From Streptomyces lavendofoliae (lineage in GTDB: Bacteria > Actinomycetota > Actinomycetes > Streptomycetales > Streptomycetaceae), in NCBI RefSeq assembly GCF_014649735.1, contig NZ_BMTP01000009.1:186001-250000 (forward strand): a stretch of DNA of 64,000 nucleotides, given 5' to 3'. The notes beneath the pieces are model-generated. The model saw only the letters and a program-made list of their open reading frames with translations, did no database searches and was not told where the DNA came from. The translations under genes were made by a program, and so were the position numbers. Positions 41,671 through 50,468 of the stretch are shown here, one piece after another. Numbering within the stretch: position 1 is the first letter of the stretch; each line of letters begins with the position of its first letter.

Positions 41671-43026
41671 TCAGCGTCCCGCCATGACCCGCTCGTCCTC
41701 CACGTCGTCGGCCAGGTCCCGGTTGCGGGTCTCCTTGGCGCACCCGACGGCCACCACGGTGAGCAGTGCCGCGGCGATGACGTACAGGGCGATGGGGGTC
41801 GAGCTGCCGTGCTCGGCGAGCAGCGCGGTCGCGATCAGCGGCGCGGGGGCGCCGGCCGCGACGGACGAGAACTGCGCGCCGATGGAGGCGCCCGAGTAGC
41901 GCATCCGGGTCGCGAACATCTCGGAGAAGAACGCCGCCTGCGGCGCGTACATCGCGCCGTGCAGCACCAGCCCCACGGTCACGGCGAGCAGCAGGCTGCC
42001 GAAGCTCCTGGTGTCGATGAGCGCGAAGAACGGGAACATCCAGGCACCGACGCCGACCGCTCCGATCAGGTAGACGGGCCGGCGTCCGACGCGGTCCGAG
42101 AGCGCCCCCCAGGCCGGGATCACCGCGAAGTGCACGGCGGAGGCGAGGAGCACGGCGTTGAGCGCGGTCTGCTTGCTGAGCCCGGTCGACGTCGTGGCGT
42201 ACACGAGGATGAACGCGGTGATGACGTAGTAGCTGATGTTCTCGGCCATTCGCGCGCCCATGGCGATGAGCACGTCGCGCCAGTGGTGCCGCAACACGGC
42301 GACCAGCGGCATCCTCTCCACCTGCGCGCTCTCTGCCTTCCGTGCCTCGGCGCGGGCCAGCGCGGCCTTGAAGACGGGCGACTCGTCGACGGAGAGGCGG
42401 ATCCACAGCCCGACGACGACCAGCACGCCGGACAGCAGGAACGGGACGCGCCACCCCCATGAGGTGAACGCCGCGTCCGACAGCAGCGCGGTGAGCGCGG
42501 ACAGCACCCCGGTCGCCAGCAACTGCCCCGCGGGCGCGCCGGTCTGCGGCCACGACGCCCAGAAGCCCCGCCGGCCCGCGTCCCCGTGCTCCGACACCAG
42601 CAGCACGGCGCCGCCCCACTCGCCGCCCAGCGCGAACCCCTGCACCAGCCGCAACACGGTGAGCAGCACGGGTGCCGCCGTCCCGATGGTCGCGTGGGTG
42701 GGCAGCAGCCCGATGGCGAAGGTCGCCCCGCCCATCAGCAGCAGGCTCAGCACCAGCAGCTTCTTCCGTCCCAGCCGGTCCCCGAAGTGCCCGAACACCA
42801 GGGCCCCGAGCGGCCTTGCCGCGAAGCCGACGGCGTACGTCAGGAAGGACAGCAGGGTGCCGACGAGCGGGTCGGAGCCGGGGAAGAACAGCTTGTTGAA
42901 GACCAGCGCGGCGGCGGAGCCGTACAGGAAGAAGTCGTACCACTCGATGGTCGTGCCGATGAGGCTCGCGGCGACGATGCGCTTGAGGCTGGACGGGGCT
43001 GGTGGAGCGGTCGCGGGGGTGGACAT
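41671..43026 (-). CDS. MHS-family metabolite:H+ symporter (MFS)
   Basis: 451 residues from ATG 43026 behind AGGAAG. The MHS hallmark SLIGTTIEWYDFFLYGSAAA is in helix 1, GFAARPLGALVFGHFGDRLG is motif A, and RLVQGFALGGEWGGAVLLV is the helix 4 signature. Relatives import shikimate, alpha-ketoglutarate, proline or other carboxylates. Next to hydroxybutyrate dehydrogenase and a GAF/PucR regulator, a small hydroxy- or keto-acid is a reasonable guess. A palindrome lies upstream at 43101-43117. Confidence 0.92.
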   Translation of the reverse strand: MSTPATAPPAPSSLKRIVAASLIGTTIEWYDFFLYGSAAALVFNKLFFPGSDPLVGTLLSFLTYAVGFAARPLGALVFGHFGDRLGRKKLLVLSLLLMGGATFAIGLLPTHATIGTAAPVLLTVLRLVQGFALGGEWGGAVLLVSEHGDAGRRGFWASWPQTGAPAGQLLATGVLSALTALLSDAAFTSWGWRVPFLLSGVLVVVGLWIRLSVDESPVFKAALARAEARKAESAQVERMPLVAVLRHHWRDVLIAMGARMAENISYYVITAFILVYATTSTGLSKQTALNAVLLASAVHFAVIPAWGALSDRVGRRPVYLIGAVGVGAWMFPFFALIDTRSFGSLLLAVTVGLVLHGAMYAPQAAFFSEMFATRMRYSGASIGAQFSSVAAGAPAPLIATALLAEHGSSTPIALYVIAAALLTVVAVGCAKETRNRDLADDVEDERVMAGR

Positions 43027-43089
43027 CGGCACCACTTCCTGGGTGTGACGGGGACGTTTGCGTGTCGCCACACCGTAGGAACGCGCAGG

Positions 43090-44319
43090 TCAGAGGCGTA
43101 TATGGTGGGACACCATAGTTCCGGCCCCCGGTGTGATGCGCGCGGCCACCCTGGGGGCGCGCGGGCGGTGGCCGGCGCGATGATTGTGGCCCCCGCGGCT
43201 GTCGCGGCGCAGAGGGTGGGGAAGGCGTCGGGGCCGGGCCGCTGCCAGGAGGCCGCCGGGCAGGGCGCCGTGAGGCACCGGAGCAGGGCGGAAACGCGCC
43301 GCGAGGTAGCTGAACCGAGCGCGAGCGCCACAGCCGGCGCGATGGTGCACATCGCGCTGCCCGCCGCCCCCCTGCCGGCGGCACTGCGACGTCGGGACCT
43401 TCCGCGCGACGCCCTGACCTGATCGCCCGCCCACGGGGGCCGGAACCGCGGGCCGGGGGCGTCGGCGGGCGGCGGCCGAAACCCGTCCCGCCCTGGTGGG
43501 AGGGGTCGTAGCGTCGTGCCATGGAGCCGACAGCAGCCGGTACACCGAGACGGCCGACCCGTCGCCCGGTGCGACGGTGACGCTCAGCAGCCAGGCCGGG
43601 GACCCGTCGGGGGCCCCGGCCCGCTCGTACCACTCCACGCGCGCGTCCAGCAGCCGCTGGCCGTCCGCCCGCAGGGCGGCGTACCACGACCGGAAGGGCG
43701 AGGACCGCCACACCGTGAGCGGTACGGCCCGCTCGCCGCCGGTGCGGAGGGAACCGTCGCCCACGGCGCGCAGGGCCGCCTCCGCCGCCCCCGCGAGGGT
43801 GCGTTCCACCGGTACCGTGAACGCCTCGGCGAAGTGCAGGAGGTACGCCATGCGCTCGGCCTCCGGCGGCGCGCCGAGCACCGCCCGGCCCGAGTCGTAC
43901 CAGACACCCCATTTGATGTTCGACACCAGCCCGGGCAGCCGGTCCATCTCCCGGGGGATCCAGAACAGGACGGCGTCCGAGCGGCGCATGGCCTCCTCCT
44001 CCCAGGAGATCTGGTCCGCGTACGCCGGGTAGGACCCACCGGCCACGGGCTCGGGCAGGAAGACCGCGAGCCGCCCCGGACCGCCCCAGCCCGCGCGCAG
44101 GGCCGCGACGGCGGCCGGCCGCCAGGAGGGCTCCGCCGGATCGGTGGGAGTGGGCCCGCACAGGTACACGGACGCGTCCCAGGACTCGGGCGGCTCCTGG
44201 CCCACGTACACCACCTCGACGGAGGCGGCGGTCCCGGCGCGGGACTCCGGGGACCCGGGGATCCCGGGGGACTTGATGGACTCGACGAACTCCGTGGACA
44301 TGGCGGGCTCAGTGGGCAT
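43090..44319 (-). CDS. Nucleoside 2-deoxyribosyltransferase-like protein with extended tail
   Basis: 409 residues from ATG 44319 behind GGAG, overlapping the upstream hydrolase gene by 11 bp. The fold is indicated by VYLCGPTPTDPAEPSWRPAA, QISWEEEAMRRSDAVLFWIP and SNIKWGVWYDSGRAVLGAPP, the pattern of the NDT-like family (base or ribosyl transfer). Residues to about 270 look conserved. The last ~138 are basic and low in complexity (AARRRPRPAVPAPVGG onward), perhaps because an original stop was lost. It is the last gene of a four-gene coupled operon that starts with the stand-alone adenylation gene. Its role there is unknown. Confidence 0.75.
   Translation of the reverse strand: MPTEPAMSTEFVESIKSPGIPGSPESRAGTAASVEVVYVGQEPPESWDASVYLCGPTPTDPAEPSWRPAAVAALRAGWGGPGRLAVFLPEPVAGGSYPAYADQISWEEEAMRRSDAVLFWIPREMDRLPGLVSNIKWGVWYDSGRAVLGAPPEAERMAYLLHFAEAFTVPVERTLAGAAEAALRAVGDGSLRTGGERAVPLTVWRSSPFRSWYAALRADGQRLLDARVEWYERAGAPDGSPAWLLSVTVAPGDGSAVSVYRLLSAPWHDATTPPTRAGRVSAAARRRPRPAVPAPVGGRSGQGVARKVPTSQCRRQGGGGQRDVHHRAGCGARARFSYLAARFRPAPVPHGALPGGLLAAARPRRLPHPLRRDSRGGHNHRAGHRPRAPRVAARITPGAGTMVSHHIRL
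43101..43117. promoter_or_regulatory. Operator-like palindrome upstream of the MHS transporter gene
   Basis: TATGGTGGGACACCATA has perfect 7-bp arms around a 3-base centre. The core TGGTG-N3-CACCA resembles operators of GntR-type regulators. It sits 75 bp upstream of the transporter start, in the right place for control, but also just 3' of the stop codon of the gene to its right. Confidence 0.5.
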
Positions 44320-45112
44320 GGGACGCTCCGGGATCGGTCGTGGGGAGGGCGGGAAGGGTGGCGAGGAAGTCCAGCAGGACGGCGTTGAAGGCGTCGGGCC
44401 GTTCCAGGAAGCCGAGGTGGCCGGTGTCCGCCAGTTCCGTGTAACGGGCGCCGGGGACCATCGCCGCCACCTCGCGGCCCAGGTGGGCGGGGGCCAGTAC
44501 GTCGTCCGCGAAGCCCACCACCAGCACGGGCGTGCGGATCCGGGCGTACGCGGCCGGGCGCCAGGGGGCGGGCGGGCTCGGGCGGTGCCCGGCGGCGGCA
44601 CCGCCGAGTGCCGCGATCTCGAACAGGTCCAGCCACTCCGCGACCGCGTCCTCGTCCGCCAGGGTCCTGGGGGAGAGGTTCTGCACCAGCCGTACGAACG
44701 CCTCGTATTCCGGCGGGAGTCGGCACCCCGCCCCGGCGTACGCCTCCTCCGCGCGAGCCAGCGCGTCGCCGACCGCGTCGGGCCGGCCCCGCGTCGCGGC
44801 CAGCACCGCGCCGCTCGCCAGGTGCGGGTCGGTCAGGAGCAGCTCCTGCACCGCCCAGGCCCCCAGGGAGTGGCCGACCAGCGGGCAGGGCGGCAGCCCG
44901 AGACCGGTGAGGAGCCGGCGCACCTCACCGGCGAGTTCCCCGGCGGAGGAGACGCCCGCGCCGTGGTCGAAGGTGATCACTCGGTTGCCGGCCGCGGTGA
45001 GCGCGGGCACCTGGTGGTGCTCCCAGATCCGGCCGGCTCCTCCCGCGCCGGCGACCAGCACCACCGGCCGCCCCGCACCGTGGACCGTGTACGCCGGGAG
45101 GCCGCCGCTCAC
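44309..45112 (-). CDS. Alpha/beta-fold hydrolase
   Basis: 267 residues from GTG 45112, whose GTGA overlaps the stop of the phosphotransferase gene. Triad elements are the nucleophile elbow LVGHSLGAWAVQELLL, the acid in VVGFADDVLAPAHLG and the His in LADTGHLGFLERPDAF. No membrane segment or signal peptide. It could be a thioesterase, releasing aminoacyl groups from the carrier domain, or an esterase/amidase that removes a protecting group. Tight coupling to adenylation and kinase genes puts it in the antibiotic cluster. Confidence 0.87.
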   Translation of the reverse strand: MSGGLPAYTVHGAGRPVVLVAGAGGAGRIWEHHQVPALTAAGNRVITFDHGAGVSSAGELAGEVRRLLTGLGLPPCPLVGHSLGAWAVQELLLTDPHLASGAVLAATRGRPDAVGDALARAEEAYAGAGCRLPPEYEAFVRLVQNLSPRTLADEDAVAEWLDLFEIAALGGAAAGHRPSPPAPWRPAAYARIRTPVLVVGFADDVLAPAHLGREVAAMVPGARYTELADTGHLGFLERPDAFNAVLLDFLATLPALPTTDPGASHAH

Positions 45113-46143
45113 CGGGCGATCCTCCGCAGCGCGGTGTCCACCCACGCGCGGTTGCCGGTGTCCAGGCCCCGCAGCGCCACATGGACCCAGAGGAAGGACG
45201 CCCGGGCCACGATGTGCGCCCGCATGCCCCCGGGAACCGCGCCGCCCGCCGCCCGGTAGGCGTCCAGCAACCGGTCGAGGACGTCCGTGCCGCCGGCGTA
45301 CAGCATGTCGACGAAGTCGGCCGCCGGATCGCCGACGCCCGCGTTCGCCCAGTCCAGCAGCCCCGTCAGCACCGGTGGACCGGACGGGAGGCGCTCCACC
45401 AGGGTGTGGCCCGGGTGGACGTCCCCGTGGACGAGCACCAGGCGGTCCGGCCACAGCCGGTCGTCGTCCAGCCAGTCCTGCCAGCGGCGCACCCGGTCGG
45501 CGGGCAGCGCCAGTTCGGCCCGGGCGCGGGCCAGCTTGTCCGCGATCCCGGAGCGCACCGCCCCGGGGCCCGCCGGGTGCGGACCGGGCAGGCCGGGGCT
45601 GCCGTCCAGAGGCGTGGCGTGCACCGCGACCAGGCAGCGGGCGAGCGGCTCCAGGTAGCGCTCCGGGTGGGCCAGCGGGTCCATCGTCCAGCCGTAGGTG
45701 AGGGTCACCGGGTCCTCGCTGCCCGCCGCCTCGCCGGGGAGACGGGGGTAGGCGACCAGATCCGGGGTGTCCAGCCGCCAGTCGGGCACCGGCACCGGGA
45801 CCCGGTCGCGCACGGCGCGCAGCACGGCGCTCTCCACGGCCAGTTGGGCGGACGCCTCGGGGCGCCGGGGGCGCCGCAGGATCCAGTGCGTGCCGTCGGT
45901 GGCGCGGATGTGGGTGACGTGGAAGTCCCAGCCGCTGTCGTCGCTCCGCGCCGACTCCGGTACGAGGACCACGCCGAGCCCGCGCGAGGCGTACGCGGCG
46001 ATCTCCGCGATCTCCGCGACCCGCGGGGCTGTCGGGGCCTGCGTGCCGGGGGTCCGCGGGGTGTGTGCGGCCTGCGCGTCCGGGGTCTGCGGGGCCCCCG
46101 CCTTCCGGGAGCCCGCGTCCGGGGTCGTGGCGGCGGCGCTCAT
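45109..46143 (-). CDS. Macrolide 2'-phosphotransferase-like antibiotic kinase
   Basis: 344 residues from ATG 46143, whose ATGA overlaps the adenylation gene's stop. A disordered Ala/Thr/Pro-rich N-terminal ~45 residues precedes an APH-fold kinase: RATDGTHWILRRPRRP (ATP Lys region), LVLVHGDVHPGHTLVERL (catalytic HxD; the second His where most APHs have Asn, as in Mph enzymes) and TGLLDWANAGVGDPAADFVD (metal Asp). It is most like Mph macrolide kinases. In this cluster it may give self-resistance or make an inactive phosphorylated intermediate, as Vph does for viomycin. Confidence 0.85.
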   Translation of the reverse strand: MSAAATTPDAGSRKAGAPQTPDAQAAHTPRTPGTQAPTAPRVAEIAEIAAYASRGLGVVLVPESARSDDSGWDFHVTHIRATDGTHWILRRPRRPEASAQLAVESAVLRAVRDRVPVPVPDWRLDTPDLVAYPRLPGEAAGSEDPVTLTYGWTMDPLAHPERYLEPLARCLVAVHATPLDGSPGLPGPHPAGPGAVRSGIADKLARARAELALPADRVRRWQDWLDDDRLWPDRLVLVHGDVHPGHTLVERLPSGPPVLTGLLDWANAGVGDPAADFVDMLYAGGTDVLDRLLDAYRAAGGAVPGGMRAHIVARASFLWVHVALRGLDTGNRAWVDTALRRIAR

Positions 46144-47657
46144 CGGACGGCCTCCACGGCCCCCAGGTGGCGGTCGCGCGTCGCGTCGCGGTCCACCTTG
46201 CCGGTGTGGGTCCGCTCCAGCGCGCCCACGGGCACGATCAGGCTGGGCACCAGGTGCGGCGGCGCCGTCCGCCGCAGGTGGTCGCGGACGCCCGCGACGA
46301 CCGTGTCCGGGTCGGCGTCCGGCAGCGGGACGAGGAACGCGGCGAGCGTCGAGTGCCCGGCCCGGTCCACCCGGGCGGCGGCGACCGACGACACCCCCGC
46401 GCACCGCCCGATCAGCGCCTCGACGTCGAGCAGGTCCACCCGGAAACCCCGGATCTTGACCTGATGGTCCGAGCGCCCCCGGAACACCAGGACCCCGCCG
46501 GCCGCCTCGCCGACCAGGTCGCCCGTGCGGTACCAGCGGGTGCCGTCCCGCTCCGGGAAGCGGGCGGCCGTCCCCTCCGGGTCGTCGTGGTAGCCGAGGG
46601 CCAGACCGGGCCCGGAGACGGACAACTGGCCCGCCGCGTCGATCCGCTGGCCGACGTGCGGCAGCGGGAGACCGATGGGCAGGTCCCCGCCGGTCTCCGG
46701 CAGCGCCGGGGCGCCCGGGCCGGCGAGCTGCACCGCGTGCGTGACGAGCGCGGTCTCCGTGGAGCCGTAGGTGTTGAGCAGCCGGACGTCCTCGGCACCG
46801 GCCAGCCGGCGCCAGCGCTCCAGCATGTCGGCGCGCACCGCCTCCCCGCCGATCACCACCGTGCGCAGGGACGCCGGGAGCGGGGCACCCCGGTGCAGAA
46901 GGTCGCCCGTCACACCGTCCCAGAAGCCGGTGGGCAGCACCGCGACCGAGACCTGCTGGTCCTCCACCACCCGCGCGAAGTCCTCCCGCGCCGCGTCGTC
47001 GATGACGAGAGTGGCACCGCCCGTCAGCGCCGGCAGGATCTCCTCCAGGCTCGTGTCGCCGCCCGCGCCGTGGAAGTGCAGCACGAACGCGCCCTCGCCG
47101 GTGCCGTACAGGCCGCGCAACGCCGGCACCACCGCGGCCGGCGCCCGGTGGGGGACCACCACCCCCTTCGGCTCGCCGGTGGAGCCCGAGGTGAACAGGA
47201 CGTACGCCGGGTCCTCGGGCCGCCCGCCGGGGAGCGGCGCCCCGGTGGCCGCCGGAGCCGCCGGGGGCGCGGGTGCCCAGCGCGGCCGGATCACCGTCCC
47301 GACGGGCGGCTGCCAGCCGGTCTCCGCCGTCGCCACCGCCTCCCGGCAGCCGACCCGCGCCAGGACGGCCTCCAGCCTGGCCTCCGGGTGGTGCGCCTCC
47401 AGCGGCACGTACGCCCGTCCCGCCGCCAGCACGCCCAGGATCGCCGCCACGTCACGGGCCGAGTGGTGCACGACGATTCCCACGGGCGGCAGGGGCCCCG
47501 CCGTGCGCGGCGTCAGGGCGCCCGCCACCTCGCGCACCCAGGCGGCGAAGGTGCCGTAGGTGAGGACGAGCCCGTTGTCGACCACGGCCGGCCGGCCCGG
47601 ATCGTCGCGCGCCGTCGCGAAGAACGGTTCCAGAAAAGGCACTTCGGAGGACTCCAT
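46140..47657 (-). CDS. Stand-alone amino-acid adenylation enzyme (streptothricin ORF19-like)
   Basis: 505 residues from ATG 47657. All main A-domain cores are present: A3 LFTSGSTGEPKGVVVPHR, A5 LLNTYGSTETAL, A7 WYRTGDL, A8 FRGRSDHQVKIRGFRVDLLD and A10 THTGKVDRDA with the catalytic Lys. There is no carrier or condensation domain. Pocket region GGDTSLEEILPAL suggests Asp235 and Glu239 (gramicidin numbering, inferred), an acidic pocket suited to a basic amino acid. In streptothricin biosynthesis a stand-alone A domain activates beta-lysine and itself forms the amide bonds of the chain; I infer that role. First gene of a coupled four-gene operon. Confidence 0.88.
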   Translation of the reverse strand: MESSEVPFLEPFFATARDDPGRPAVVDNGLVLTYGTFAAWVREVAGALTPRTAGPLPPVGIVVHHSARDVAAILGVLAAGRAYVPLEAHHPEARLEAVLARVGCREAVATAETGWQPPVGTVIRPRWAPAPPAAPAATGAPLPGGRPEDPAYVLFTSGSTGEPKGVVVPHRAPAAVVPALRGLYGTGEGAFVLHFHGAGGDTSLEEILPALTGGATLVIDDAAREDFARVVEDQQVSVAVLPTGFWDGVTGDLLHRGAPLPASLRTVVIGGEAVRADMLERWRRLAGAEDVRLLNTYGSTETALVTHAVQLAGPGAPALPETGGDLPIGLPLPHVGQRIDAAGQLSVSGPGLALGYHDDPEGTAARFPERDGTRWYRTGDLVGEAAGGVLVFRGRSDHQVKIRGFRVDLLDVEALIGRCAGVSSVAAARVDRAGHSTLAAFLVPLPDADPDTVVAGVRDHLRRTAPPHLVPSLIVPVGALERTHTGKVDRDATRDRHLGAVEAVR

Positions 47658-47691
47658 TGTGAATTCCCGTGTTCTGTTGGAATATTGGCGG

Positions 47692-49341
47692 GTGCGTATT
47701 GTTGTGGATCACGACGTGGAAATACCCATGCGGGACGGCGTGTTATTGCGTGCCGACCTCTACCGCCCGGACACCGCCGAGGCGGTTCCGGTGCTCATCC
47801 GGCGGACGCCCTACGGCAGGGCGGGGAGCCCCGGCGGCGCCTCCGTCGACGGCCTGCGGCTGGTCCGCTCCGGCTACGCCCTGCTGGTGCAGGACGTCCG
47901 GGGCCGGTTCGCCTCCGGCGGTGCCTTCGAGCCGTACTGGCACGAGGCGGCCGACGGGGCGGACACCGTCGCGTGGGCGGCCGGACAGCCCTGGTGCGAC
48001 GGCTCGGCGGGCCTGTTCGGCCGGTCGTACGAGGGCATGGCCGCCCTGCTCGCGGCGGGTGAGCGGCCGGCCGGCCTGCGCGCCGTGGCCCCGCACGCGG
48101 CCGGCTCCGGCTTCGACGAGGGCTGGACCCGCCAGGGCGGCGCCTTCCAGTTGGGCTTCGTCCTGTACTGGGTGCTGTACGACCTGCTGCTGAGCGGGGC
48201 GGGCCTGACGGGACCCGACCTCGCCGAGGTGACCGCCGCCGTGGACCGGATCGACGAGCTGTACGCGGACCCGGACGCCGTCGCGGACCTCCTCGACCGG
48301 CTCGCGCCCTATTACCGCGAATGGCTGCGGCATCCCACCGGACACCCCTACTGGAATCGTGCCGCGCCGCGCGACTCCTATCCGTCGATAAACGTCCCGG
48401 TGCTCAACCTGACGGGTTGGTACGACATATTCCTCGCCGGTGCCCTGGAGAATTACCGGGGAATTCGCCGACAGGGCGTGGAAACGCGTCTGGTGGTCGG
48501 ACCGTGGTCCCACTGCGTCACCGGCGGGATCTTCCCCCAGCGCCGTTACGGGCTCGCCGCCGACGAGCGGGAGCTCGATGTCACCGGCCTGCACCTGGAC
48601 CACTTCGACCGTCATCTGCGCGGCCGGCCGGCCGGCGCGGGGCCGGCCGACCCGGTGCGGCTCTTCCTCACCGGGGCCGACGAGTGGCGCGCGTTCCCCG
48701 ACTGGCCCGTTCCCGGCACCGAGGAGCACGTGCTCCACCTCGACGGGCGGCGGCTCACCCCCGGCCCCGCGCCGTCGGCCCCCGGAAGCGATGTGATCCG
48801 CCACGACCCGGCCGACCCGGTCCCCACCACCGGCGGTGCCACCGCCCTGCCCGGTCAGTTCACCGGCGGTGACTGCGGACCCCTCGACCAACGCGCGGTG
48901 GAGGGGCGCGACGACGTCCTGTGCTTCACCGGCGCCCCGCTCACCGCCCCGCTCACGGTGGTCGGCGACACCGTCCTGACGGTGTACGTCACGCCCGACG
49001 CGGCGGGCGCCGACGTCACCGGCAAGCTCGTCGACGTCTGGCCGGACGGCCGGGCGGAGCTGCTGTGCGACGGGATCCACCGACTGGCACCGGGAGCGGC
49101 ACCGGAACCGGAGGCGCCGGGGGCGGGCGGCACGCCCACCCCCGGCCGGCCGGTCGCCGTCACCGTCCGCCTCGGCGCGATCGGCCATGTGTTCCGCACC
49201 GGTCACCGCGTCCGCCTCGAGGTCGCGGCCGGCAACACACCGCGCTTCGACGTCCACCCCCGGGTGGTCGCGCACCACACGGTCCACCACGGCGGTGACC
49301 ACCCCTCACGCCTGCTGCTGCCGCGCCTCGCCGGCGGCTGA
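47692..49341 (+). CDS. CocE/NonD-family serine peptidase/esterase
   Basis: 549 residues from GTG 47692 (a GTG at 47659 has a better ribosome site but nearly abuts the divergent start codon). X-Pro dipeptidyl-peptidase features: VEIPMRDGVLLRADLYRP, nucleophile GLFGRSYEGMAALL, acid NLTGWYDIFLAGALENYRG, His VVGPWSHCVTGG, and a C-terminal jelly-roll domain (about 400-549). No signal peptide is seen, so it is probably cytoplasmic. Codon 18 is TTA (47743-47745), very rare here, implying bldA-dependent translation. It may trim or hydrolyse the peptide product; divergent from the adenylation gene and convergent (36-bp overlap) with the glycosyltransferase gene. Confidence 0.87.
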   Translation: MRIVVDHDVEIPMRDGVLLRADLYRPDTAEAVPVLIRRTPYGRAGSPGGASVDGLRLVRSGYALLVQDVRGRFASGGAFEPYWHEAADGADTVAWAAGQPWCDGSAGLFGRSYEGMAALLAAGERPAGLRAVAPHAAGSGFDEGWTRQGGAFQLGFVLYWVLYDLLLSGAGLTGPDLAEVTAAVDRIDELYADPDAVADLLDRLAPYYREWLRHPTGHPYWNRAAPRDSYPSINVPVLNLTGWYDIFLAGALENYRGIRRQGVETRLVVGPWSHCVTGGIFPQRRYGLAADERELDVTGLHLDHFDRHLRGRPAGAGPADPVRLFLTGADEWRAFPDWPVPGTEEHVLHLDGRRLTPGPAPSAPGSDVIRHDPADPVPTTGGATALPGQFTGGDCGPLDQRAVEGRDDVLCFTGAPLTAPLTVVGDTVLTVYVTPDAAGADVTGKLVDVWPDGRAELLCDGIHRLAPGAAPEPEAPGAGGTPTPGRPVAVTVRLGAIGHVFRTGHRVRLEVAAGNTPRFDVHPRVVAHHTVHHGGDHPSRLLLPRLAGG

Positions 49342-50388
49342 CGCGGCGGCGGCCGGGCCGGCGGCGCCGGGACGGAAGACCGACAGGTCGGTCACCCTCT
49401 CGATCCGCCGGCCCGCCTCCCAGTGCGCCCGCCGCAGCCGCCGCAGCTGGGCCTTGGTCAGGCGGGTGCTGTGCTGGGGGATGGACCGCACCATCCGGGC
49501 CCGCTTGGCCGAGGCCGGGTAGCGGTCGCGCACCCGGTAGGGGTCGTTGAGCAGGTGGTGGGCGGTGCCCGTGTGGAAGGCGACCTTCAGCAGCGCGTAG
49601 TACGCGGCGGCGCCCGCGCCCTTGTCACGGGCGCAGTGCGCCAGCGTCCTCGTCGCCTCGAACAACCGCCACAGCACCGGTACGGCCGGAGTGGTGAAGA
49701 CGCCCGTCTCCTGCGCGATGCCCTCGCCGACCCCGTAGCGGAAGTAGCTGCGCATGTTCGCGAAGCCGTGCTGGGCGTCGTGGAAGATCCGGGCCTCCGG
49801 CAGGTACACCACCGGGATGCCGGCCAGCTGGAGCCGGAAGTCGAACTCCCGGTCCTCGCACCAGTGGATGAGCTCGTCGAAGTGGTACCCGCCGATGTGG
49901 TCGACGATCGCCCGGTTGTAGATCAGTGGCGGGGACAGGGCGCTGACGTAGTCGCCCTCGTCGAACTCCCGCACACGGGCGGTCAGCCTGCTGAGCAGAC
50001 CGTCCGACTCCCCGTACACCACCTGTCCCTTCACCACCGGGTCGGTCAGCACCGCGCGGACCATGGCCCGCACCACGCCCGGGGCGAAGGTGCAGTCGGA
50101 GTCCATCAGCAGCAGGTACTGCCGGTCGGTGGCCGCGGCCCCGGCGTTGTACGCCGCGCCCAGGTTGCCGACGTCGGCGATCTCGGTGACGGTCAGCGGC
50201 CGCGGATGATCGGCGATCAGCTTCAGCACCGCGTCGCTGGGCCCGTTGAGCGCCAGGACGATCTCGACGTCCTCGTCGATCGACGCGATGCAGTCGGCGA
50301 TCCGCAGGTCGTCGCGCAGGGCGATGACCACGGCGGTACGGGCGATCCCCTCGTCGACTGCTGCCTCGTCCACCGGGTCGGTGGCCAT
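49306..50388 (-). CDS. Family 2 glycosyltransferase of the antibiotic cluster
   Basis: 360 residues from ATG 50388 behind GAGGGAG. An alternative ATG at 50472, behind AAGGAG and overlapping the ATP-grasp stop (ATGA), would add 28 residues. GT-A features: TAVVIALRDDLRIADCIASI, NLGAAYNAGAAATDRQYLLL with MDSDCTF (DxD), and WCEDREFDFRLQLAG (catalytic acid region). A Lys/Arg-rich C-terminal region contains RLTKAQLRRLRRAHW. It probably attaches the amino sugar, or its GlcNAc precursor, to the streptolidine-type base. Confidence 0.85.
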   Translation of the reverse strand: MATDPVDEAAVDEGIARTAVVIALRDDLRIADCIASIDEDVEIVLALNGPSDAVLKLIADHPRPLTVTEIADVGNLGAAYNAGAAATDRQYLLLMDSDCTFAPGVVRAMVRAVLTDPVVKGQVVYGESDGLLSRLTARVREFDEGDYVSALSPPLIYNRAIVDHIGGYHFDELIHWCEDREFDFRLQLAGIPVVYLPEARIFHDAQHGFANMRSYFRYGVGEGIAQETGVFTTPAVPVLWRLFEATRTLAHCARDKGAGAAAYYALLKVAFHTGTAHHLLNDPYRVRDRYPASAKRARMVRSIPQHSTRLTKAQLRRLRRAHWEAGRRIERVTDLSVFRPGAAGPAAAASAAGEARQQQA

Positions 50389-50468
50389 CCGGTTCTCCCT
50401 CGATTCGTTCGTGTACGTGCGGGTGCGCGCGCCCAGCGGTCCGCGCGCGGTCGTCGCCGGTGTCGTGG

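Noticed and set aside
47659..47691. GTG at 47659 as the CocE start
   Set aside because: It has a GGAGG site but would leave one base between two divergent start codons and put the site inside the other gene; GTG 47692 fits the family N-terminus.
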